From assembly GCF_040371945.1 (NCBI RefSeq), contig NZ_BAABWS010000002.1, forward strand, positions 434,001-498,000: DNA of 64,000 bases, given 5' to 3'. A program made the translations under genes and the position numbers. The DNA comes from Litorivita sp040371945 (GTDB lineage: Bacteria; Pseudomonadota; Alphaproteobacteria; Rhodobacterales; Rhodobacteraceae). The notes under the pieces are model-generated. The model was not told the origin of the DNA. It worked only from the letters and a program-made list of their open reading frames with translations, and made no database searches. This document shows, piece by piece, positions 57,083 through 64,000 of the stretch. Within the stretch, counting starts at the first letter, position 1. The number at the start of each line of letters is the position of its first letter.

Positions 57083-57953
<871 letters not shown>

Positions 57954-57954
<1 letters not shown>

Positions 57955-59036
57955 CAGGCGGCCTCTCCTTGCGGCGCGACGCGCCAATCGTTGCGGTAGA
58001 CATTGATCGCGGCGGGGTCGAATGTGACGCGGGTCATATCCGCGCCAATCGCATCACCTTCGCCCGCGATAATATTGATTTCATTTCCAAAAAGATCGGC
58101 GCGCACGATCTTGTGGCGGCCCACATCCTCGACGCGGCGGATGTTGACGGGCAGGCCCTCATCGGCTGACAGGCGGACAAATTCGGGGCGCACGCCGATT
58201 TCGATCTTGCCATCCGCCGCCCCGTAGGACCCGCCCAAAGCCACCTCGGCGCCGCCGACATTGGCCACTGTGCCGCTGACCTGCGCGGGCAACAGGTTCA
58301 TCCCCGGCGAGCCGATGAAATAGCCCACAAATGTATGCTCGGGCCGTGCGAAAAGCTCTTCGGGCGTGCCGATCTGCACCACCCGCCCGTCATACATCAC
58401 CACCACCTTATCGGCGAAGGTCAGCGCCTCGGTCTGGTCATGGGTGACATAGATCATCGTATGGCCGAACTCGTGGTGCAGGCTCTTGAGCTGCGTGCGC
58501 AATTCCCATTTCATATGCGGGTCGATCACCGTCAAAGGCTCGTCAAAGAGCAAGGCATTGACGTCCTCGCGCACCATGCCGCGCCCGAGCGAGATTTTCT
58601 GCTTTGCATCCGCCGTCAGCCCGCGCGCCTTGCGGTTCAACACGTCCTCCATGCCGATCATCTGCGCGATCTGCTGCACGCGGCTGGCCACGTAAGAGGC
58701 GTCCGCGCCACGGTTTTTCAGCGGAAAGGCAAGGTTGTCGCGCACCGTCATCGTGTCGTAAACGACTGGAAACTGGAACACCTGTGCGATGTTGCGCTCG
58801 GCGGTGGGGGCGTGGGTGACATCCACATCGTTGAACAAAATCCGCCCCTGGCTGGGCTGGAGCAGGCCGGAAATGATGTTGAGAAGCGTGGATTTCCCGC
58901 AGCCCGAGGCGCCCAAAAGGGCATAGGCCTCGCCATCCACCCAATCGTGGTTGAGTTCCTTGAGCGCGAAATCCGCCTCGCTTTGCGGGTTGGCAAGATA
59001 GCTATGCGCCAGATTATCCAGAGTAATTTTCGCCAT
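57954..59036 (-). CDS. glpT: Glycerol ABC transporter ATPase GlpT (non-consensus signature)
   Basis: A 360-residue cytosolic ATPase. Walker A is GASGCGKST at 42-50, Walker B is ALLFDE at 161-166 and the H-loop is His199 in YVTHDQTEA. The ABC signature (LSGGQ) is replaced by LTADA at 140-144, followed by KQKISLGRGMV. A C-terminal MalK-like beta domain (about 240-360) follows. GGGAGG lies before the ATG. It is part of the glpSTPQUV unit and pairs with GlpS. Confidence 0.95.
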
Positions 59037-59048
59037 GATCCGCCTCCC

Positions 59049-60137
59049 TCAAGCCGCCGCCGCATAGCCCGCAGGCGCGACCATCGCGCCATCGGGGCCA
59101 AAGATGTAAACATGCGCAGGGTCAAGATAGACCGAGAGCGTCTCGCCAATCGCCAAACGGTGCACCCCGTGGATCAACCCGACCCAGCGCGCGCCCGCGT
59201 GATCGAGATGCACAAAGGTCTCCGATCCGGTCAGTTCGGTCACCCGAAGCCGCGCCTCGAAACGCATGGCATTGCTGACATGTTCATTTATTTCCAGATG
59301 GTTAGGGCGAAACCCTGCGGTATATCGCCCGTCGGGCAAATCGGCCAATGTGCCGCGCGCAGGGGCGGTTTGCCCCTCGCCGAACATCAGCTTTTTGCCG
59401 GTTTTGGATATCTCCAAGAAGTTCATCGGCGGGTCGGAAAACACCCGCGCCGTGGTCGCATCAATCGGGCGACGGTAGACCTCGGGCGTGGGGCCGAATT
59501 GCGTCACGCGCCCTTCCCATAGCGTCGCCGTATTGCCGCCCAGCAAAAGCGCCTCCTCCGGCTCGGTGGTGGCATAGACGAAAATGCTGCCCGCCTCTTC
59601 AAAGATTTTCGGGATCTCGATGCGCAATTCCTCGCGCAGCTTATAGTCCAGATTGGCCAGCGGCTCGTCGAGCAACACCAGCCCCGCATCCTTGACCAAC
59701 GCCCGCGCCAGCGCGCAGCGCTGTTGTTGCCCGCCCGACAGTTCCAAAGGCTTGCGATCGAGCATTCCATCGAGCTTCATCAGCGCGGCGGCCTTTTGCA
59801 CCGATTGATCTATCTCAACCTTGGATTTCCCCAAAAGCCGCATCGGCGAGGCAATATTGTCATAAACCGACATGGAGGGGTAATTTATGAATTGTTGATA
59901 GACCATCGCCACCTTGCGGTCCTGCACGCGCATTCCGGTCACATCGGCGCCGTTCCAATAGATGCGCCCGCTGCTCGGCGCGTCCAATCCCGCCATCAAA
60001 CGCATCAAGGAGGTCTTGCCCGCCGAGGTCGGCCCCAGCAGCACATTCATCGTGCCATTTTCGAGCGTCAAATCCGTGGGCTGGATATGCATCTGCCCTT
60101 GAACGGTCTTTGAGACGCCTTCGAGTTTCAACGTCAT
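59049..60137 (-). CDS. glpS: Glycerol ABC transporter ATPase GlpS (H-loop lost)
   Basis: A 362-residue cytosolic ATPase. Walker A is GPTSAGKT at 35-42, the ABC signature LSGGQ at 133-137 is consensus, and Walker B is LVLLDE at 153-158. The H-loop histidine is Thr191, in YATTEPEEAL. A C-terminal MalK-like domain follows. It is first in the transporter set after glpD and 12 bases before glpT. It would form a mixed dimer with GlpT. Confidence 0.95.
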   Translation of the reverse strand: MTLKLEGVSKTVQGQMHIQPTDLTLENGTMNVLLGPTSAGKTSLMRLMAGLDAPSSGRIYWNGADVTGMRVQDRKVAMVYQQFINYPSMSVYDNIASPMRLLGKSKVEIDQSVQKAAALMKLDGMLDRKPLELSGGQQQRCALARALVKDAGLVLLDEPLANLDYKLREELRIEIPKIFEEAGSIFVYATTEPEEALLLGGNTATLWEGRVTQFGPTPEVYRRPIDATTARVFSDPPMNFLEISKTGKKLMFGEGQTAPARGTLADLPDGRYTAGFRPNHLEINEHVSNAMRFEARLRVTELTGSETFVHLDHAGARWVGLIHGVHRLAIGETLSVYLDPAHVYIFGPDGAMVAPAGYAAAA

Positions 60138-60177
60138 TGCGCGGTTCCTGTCTTCATGCGGTGGGGTGATCCTTGTG

Positions 60178-61779
60178 TCATTCTGCGGCCTGAGGCATTT
60201 CGGCGCGCCGCGCTTCCATCCAGACGTCCAATCCGGCGATTTCCGCGGCGCTCAGGCGCAGGCCAAGCTTGGAGCGGCGCCAGATCACATCCTCGGCGGT
60301 GCGCGCATATTCGTGTTCCATCAGCCAGCGCACCTCGGCGCTGTAAAGCCCCGCGCCAAAGCTGTGGCCCAAATCCTCGATCCGCGTCGCCGTGCCTAGA
60401 ATCTCGCGCGCCTCAAGCCCGTAAGCGCGGCACAAACGGCGCGCGAGGGCAGGGGGCAAAAACCCGTAGTCACGCGCCAGATCGGTGCAAATCCGGTCGA
60501 AATCGCGCACCGCAAAATCCCCGCCAGGCAGGGGCACGCCAGCCGTCCATTTGCCGCCAACCGATTGAAAATAAGGCGCGATCATCTCCATCGCGCTTTC
60601 TGCAAGGCGGCGGTAGGTGGTGATCTTGCCGCCAAAGACATTGAGCACCGGAGCGCCGCCCGTATCATCGACCTTGAGCGTATAGTCGCGCGTGGCGGCG
60701 GTGGCCGAGCTTGCCCTGTCATCGTAAAGCGGACGCACGCCGGAATAGGTCCAAACGATATCCTCTTGGGTCACCGGCGTTTTGAAATACTCCGAGGCAA
60801 AGGCGCACAGGTAATCGCGCTCGGCGTCGGTGCAGATCGGGCGTTGGTCGGGCTTGTCGTGTTCGGCGTCCGTGGTGCCGATCAAGGTGAAATCATTCTC
60901 ATAGGGAATGGCGAAAATGATCCGCCCGTCGGTGCCTTGGAAGAAATAGCATTTGTCGTGATCATAAAGCTTTTTGGTGACGATATGGCTGCCGCGCACC
61001 AATCGCACGCCTTCGGTCGAATTGATCCGCACCTTGCTTTGGATCACATCGCCGACCCATGGCCCCGCCGCATTGATCAACATCCGCGCCTTGACGCTGC
61101 GCTCGGTGCCATTGGCGCGGTCCTCGATCTGCACCTCCCAGATATCGCCGACCCGCGCGGCGGAGGTGACCTTGTGATTGGTCCAGATTTGCGCACCGCG
61201 CGCTTCGGCGTCGCGGGCATTGAGAACCACCAGCCGCGAATCTTCGATCCAGCAGTCGGAATATTCATAGGCTTTGACGAATTTCTCTTTGAGCGGCGCG
61301 CCTTCGGGGGCGTTCTTCAAGTCCAGCGTCGCCGTCGCGGGCAGGATCTTGCGCCCGCCCAGATGGTCGTAAAGAAACAGCCCAAGCCGGATCAACCATG
61401 CCGGACGCCGCCCCTTCATCCATGGCATCACCGCCGACAAAAGCGTCGAGGTCGGCGTGCCGCCTTCAAAGCGCATGTCGCGGTGATAGGGCAGTACAAA
61501 GCGCATCGGCCAAGAGATATGCGGCATCGCCGAGAGCAGGATTTCGCGCTCGATCAGCGCCTCGCGCACCAGCCGCACCTCGAAATACTCCAGATAGCGC
61601 AGCCCGCCGTGGAAGAGTTTTGTCGAAGCCGAGGAGGTGGCCGAGGCCAGATCGTTCATTTCCGCCAAGGCGACCGAAAGCCCGCGCCCCGCCGCATCGC
61701 GCGCGATGCCGCAGCCGTTGATCCCGCCGCCGATGACGAGCAGATCATAGGTCTGTGGCTGTGATGCGGATTGGTCCAC
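60178..61779 (-). CDS. glpD: Aerobic glycerol-3-phosphate dehydrogenase GlpD
   Basis: GlpD oxidises glycerol-3-phosphate to dihydroxyacetone phosphate and passes electrons to quinone at the inner membrane. It has 533 residues from a GTG start (61779) with GGGAGG upstream. The FAD motif is VIGGGINGCGIARDAAGRG; then STKLFHGGLRYLEYFEVRLV, AAGPWVGDV, and VFGGKITTYRRLAE near the C-terminal FAD region. It starts the glp operon. Confidence 0.97.
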   Translation of the reverse strand: MDQSASQPQTYDLLVIGGGINGCGIARDAAGRGLSVALAEMNDLASATSSASTKLFHGGLRYLEYFEVRLVREALIEREILLSAMPHISWPMRFVLPYHRDMRFEGGTPTSTLLSAVMPWMKGRRPAWLIRLGLFLYDHLGGRKILPATATLDLKNAPEGAPLKEKFVKAYEYSDCWIEDSRLVVLNARDAEARGAQIWTNHKVTSAARVGDIWEVQIEDRANGTERSVKARMLINAAGPWVGDVIQSKVRINSTEGVRLVRGSHIVTKKLYDHDKCYFFQGTDGRIIFAIPYENDFTLIGTTDAEHDKPDQRPICTDAERDYLCAFASEYFKTPVTQEDIVWTYSGVRPLYDDRASSATAATRDYTLKVDDTGGAPVLNVFGGKITTYRRLAESAMEMIAPYFQSVGGKWTAGVPLPGGDFAVRDFDRICTDLARDYGFLPPALARRLCRAYGLEAREILGTATRIEDLGHSFGAGLYSAEVRWLMEHEYARTAEDVIWRRSKLGLRLSAAEIAGLDVWMEARRAEMPQAAE

Positions 61780-62126
61780 GCGCCCCTCCCAAAGCGTTGA
61801 TGATTGCGCAAACACACACGATTTGCGGCGGTCCGTCAACGCGGATATTTTCGTTTCTGTTCGCTTATGCGGAATACCGTTGAAAAACAGGCAATTGGAC
61901 CTTGCGTCACGCACGGTATCGGCGCGGTTTTGGCGAATCGGCGGCGAATCATTTTCGTTTTTTCACGGTTTGGTCGAATCGATACCCGCTCGCAAGGCCC
62001 CATGCGCGGGGGATTCGCCCCCAAAACGGCTGTTTTGACGCAGAGCCGCAGCGCAGACTTGAATTAAAAGCGAAAGCGCAGCACTGTCACGCGAACAAAT
62101 TCGAAAACGGGCCGTGAGGAGAGGGC
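61780..62126. promoter_or_regulatory. glpD-glpR divergent control region with candidate operators
   Basis: 347 bases without a gene separate divergent glpD and glpR. It holds repeated TTTCG/CGAAA half-sites: TTTTCGTTTCTGTTCGCTT (61848-61866), TTTCGTTTTTT (61953-61963), AAAAGCGAAAGCGC (62066-62079) and GCGAACAAATTCGAAAAC (62091-62108). DeoR-family repressors bind related repeats, so GlpR may bind here and control both genes. Confidence 0.55.
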
Positions 62127-62900
62127 ATGTCGCAGAATTTCCGCTTGCCGGATATCCTTGAGATCGCGCGCAGCGAGGGCAAGGTCACCGTGGACGGCTT
62201 GGCCGAACGCTTTGGCGTCACGGTGCAAACCATCCGCCGCGATCTGGCCGAACTGGCCGATGCGGGCCGGTTGGAACGGGTGCACGGCGGGGCGGTCTTG
62301 CCCTCGGGCGTCTCCAACATCGGCTATGAGGACCGGCGCGGCCTCAATGAGGCGGCCAAGGCGGCGATGGCGCGGGCCTGCGCGCGCCACATCCCCGAAA
62401 GCGCCTCGGTCTTCCTCAATATCGGCACCTCGACCGAGGCCGTCGCCCGCGCGCTTTTGCACCACCGCAACCTGTTGGTGATCACCAATAATATGAATGT
62501 CGCCAATATCTTGGTCGCCAATCGTGATTGCGAGATCATCGTCGCGGGGGGCGCGCTTCGCCGCTCGGACGGGGGGCTTGTGGGGGCCTTGACCACCCGC
62601 GCCATCGAACAGTTCAAATTTGATTTCGCGGTGATCGGCTGTTCGGCTTTGGACGGCGAGGGCGACCTGCTCGATTTCGATATCCAAGAGGTCGGGGTGA
62701 GCCAGACGATCATCCGCCAAGCGCGCAAAACCTGTCTGGTGTCCGACGCGTCAAAGTTCCAACGCAGCGCACCGGCGCGAATCGCGTCGCTGTCGGAAAT
62801 CGACAGTTTCTTCACCGACCGCCCTCTGCCCGGCGATCTGGCGCAGCGCTGCGCCGAATGGGGCACCCATGTCGAGATTTGCGGCGAAGCGGCTCCGTAG
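62127..62900 (+). CDS. glpR: DeoR-family repressor, probable GlpR
   Basis: A 257-residue regulator. An N-terminal winged helix (ILEIARSEGKVTVDGLAERFGVTVQTIRRDL) is followed by a C-terminal ligand domain like ribose-phosphate isomerases, with the FLNIGTSTEAVARAL phosphate-binding loop, AGGALRRSDGGLVG and CLVSDASKFQR. GlpR proteins sense glycerol-3-phosphate. AGGAGAG precedes the ATG. It diverges from glpD, which is strong context for a glycerol role. Confidence 0.92.
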   Translation: MSQNFRLPDILEIARSEGKVTVDGLAERFGVTVQTIRRDLAELADAGRLERVHGGAVLPSGVSNIGYEDRRGLNEAAKAAMARACARHIPESASVFLNIGTSTEAVARALLHHRNLLVITNNMNVANILVANRDCEIIVAGGALRRSDGGLVGALTTRAIEQFKFDFAVIGCSALDGEGDLLDFDIQEVGVSQTIIRQARKTCLVSDASKFQRSAPARIASLSEIDSFFTDRPLPGDLAQRCAEWGTHVEICGEAAP

Positions 62901-63048
62901 GACTGGGTATATCTGGCGCTGATAGCGCTATTTCTGCAGTGCAAAAACGCATTCCGGCGCGGTTTGGTCCTTGGCAAGCCGCCGCCTCGCAGAGTAGCCT
63001 TCCCCCGCATGCCGCCTTTGGGAGAGGGTGGCCAATAGGGAGATACAC

Positions 63049-64000
63049 ATGAAAAAATTCGCAAATACAGCCGCTGTGGCGGCTCTGGTTACCGCTATGG
63101 CATCGGGCGCAATGGCGACCGAATGGAATGTCTCGGTCTGGGGCAAGCCGCGGGTCTTTACCTCGCATATCGAAAAGCTCAACGAGCTGATCCAAGCGAA
63201 AACCAATGGCGAGTTCAAACTCAACATCAGCTATGGCGGTCTGTCCTCGAACAAGGAAAACCTTGATGGCATTTCCATCGGTGCCTTCGAGATGGCGCAA
63301 TTCTGTGCCGGTTACCACGAGGACAAGAACCCGACGCTGACGGTTCTCGAATTGCCCTTCATCGGCGTGAACACATTGGCCGAAGAGGTCGCCGTGTCGA
63401 TGGCGGTCTATGCGCACCCCGCCGTGGCCAAGGACCTTGGCCGTTGGAATGCGCGTCTGTTGATGCCTTCGCCGATGCCGCAGTATAACCTCGTCGGCAC
63501 CGGCGAGCCGCGCGATACGGTTGCGAAAATGAACGGTCTGCGCGTGCGCGCGACGGGCGGTTTGGGCGAGGCGTTCAAAACCGTCGGCGCCGTGCCGACA
63601 TCGGTGACCGCGACCGAGGCCTATAATGCAATGGAAAGCGGCGTGGTCGACACGGTTGCCTTTGCCCAGCACGCGCATTTCGCCTATCGCACCATTGATC
63701 AGGCCGATTGGTGGACCGCCAACCTCAACCCCGGCACGGTGAATTGCCCCGTTGTGGTCAACACCGACGCCTATGATGCCCTGTCGGACGACGAGCGCGC
63801 CGCATTGGACAGCTCGGTCGAGGAAGCCTTGACCACCTATCTGGCGCAATATGGCGAGATCTTGAAGAAATGGGACGGCGTTCTGGCTGAAAAGAACGTG
63901 ACTAAAGTCATGCTGTCGGACGAAGAGCTTGGCAAATTCCGTGAGGCCGCCGCAGGCCCCGCGCGCGCAGCTTGGATCGAGAAAATGACAGCGCAGGGCA
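63049..64000 (+). CDS. TRAP transporter solute-binding protein DctP (partial)
   Basis: 317 codons are visible before the window ends. A signal peptide (about 1-23, ending GAMATEW) precedes a DctP-type fold. Visible strings include VWGKPRVFTSHIEKLNELIQ, LNISYGG, FIGVNTLAEE, MNGLRVRATGGLG and AYNAMESGVVD. TRAP systems import organic acids with a DctQM membrane partner, expected downstream. Its substrate is unknown. AGGGAGA lies before the ATG. Confidence 0.92.
   Translation, partial: MKKFANTAAVAALVTAMASGAMATEWNVSVWGKPRVFTSHIEKLNELIQAKTNGEFKLNISYGGLSSNKENLDGISIGAFEMAQFCAGYHEDKNPTLTVLELPFIGVNTLAEEVAVSMAVYAHPAVAKDLGRWNARLLMPSPMPQYNLVGTGEPRDTVAKMNGLRVRATGGLGEAFKTVGAVPTSVTATEAYNAMESGVVDTVAFAQHAHFAYRTIDQADWWTANLNPGTVNCPVVVNTDAYDALSDDERAALDSSVEEALTTYLAQYGEILKKWDGVLAEKNVTKVMLSDEELGKFREAAAGPARAAWIEKMTAQG

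Overview
The window is high-GC DNA, densely packed with genes, from an alphaproteobacterium that most resembles Rhodobacteraceae (Rhodobacterales). Several things point there: ftsY followed by an EamA transporter and yciB; a glyQ-DUF6446-glyS cluster; a VPLPA-CTERM protein; a urease cluster with extra small ORFs; a SAM-II riboswitch upstream of metZ; an FnrL-type box upstream of ctaD; and a glpSTPQUV glycerol ABC transporter. No genus is claimed. Most of the window is ordinary chromosomal housekeeping DNA. No CRISPR array, transposase, integrase or rRNA was seen.

Layout. 1-6148: start of a membrane hydroxylase-like gene, ftsY, a small GNAT-like gene, an EamA transporter, yciB, a YfcG-type GST and an alpha/beta hydrolase. 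6374-9134: SAM-II riboswitch plus terminator, metZ, folE2. 9254-17124: urease cluster ureD-A-(sORF)-B-(ORF)-C, then a VPLPA-CTERM gene and a DUF1127 gene, then ureE-F-(DUF3995)-G. 17166-21079: TrkH, a small membrane protein, and a trypsin-like protein that has lost its catalytic triad. 21370-28776: glyQ, DUF6446, glyS, a PPDK-like protein, a cell wall hydrolase. 28949-33422: folB, folP, glmM and (reverse) ilvC. 33582-40521: two overlapping Lrp/AsnC regulators, a class V aminotransferase, a Ubi hydroxylase, a pyrimidine nucleotidase, a GntR regulator, and a family 2 glycosyltransferase with a possible c-di-GMP-binding N-terminus. 40764-48338: carA, yqeY, DUF2244, ctaD, a cytochrome c, lipB, a peptidoglycan-binding protein. 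48576-49799: tRNA-Leu(GAG), then a more AT-rich patch with an HTH gene and an almost gene-free 660 bp. 49800-62900: L-serine dehydratase, an Fe-type alcohol dehydrogenase, and the complete glycerol regulon glpK-V-U-Q-P-T-S-D with divergent glpR. 63049-end: start of a TRAP solute-binding protein.

How the parts work together. The glp block imports glycerol (GlpV binding protein, GlpPQ permeases, GlpS/GlpT ATPases), phosphorylates it (GlpK) and oxidises glycerol-3-phosphate (GlpD), probably under GlpR control. The urease block encodes the three structural subunits and maturation proteins D, E, F and G, with small extra genes inserted between conserved ones. The folate genes folE2, folB and folP lie in separate transcription units.

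The items most worth a second look are: a small His/Cys-containing ORF coupled to ureB; an 11-bp repeat family shared by two spacers 31 kb apart; the asymmetric GlpS/GlpT ATPase pair; the glycosyltransferase with an MshEN-like N-terminus; the triad-less trypsin-like protein; and a 19-bp palindrome beside the HTH gene next to tRNA-Leu.
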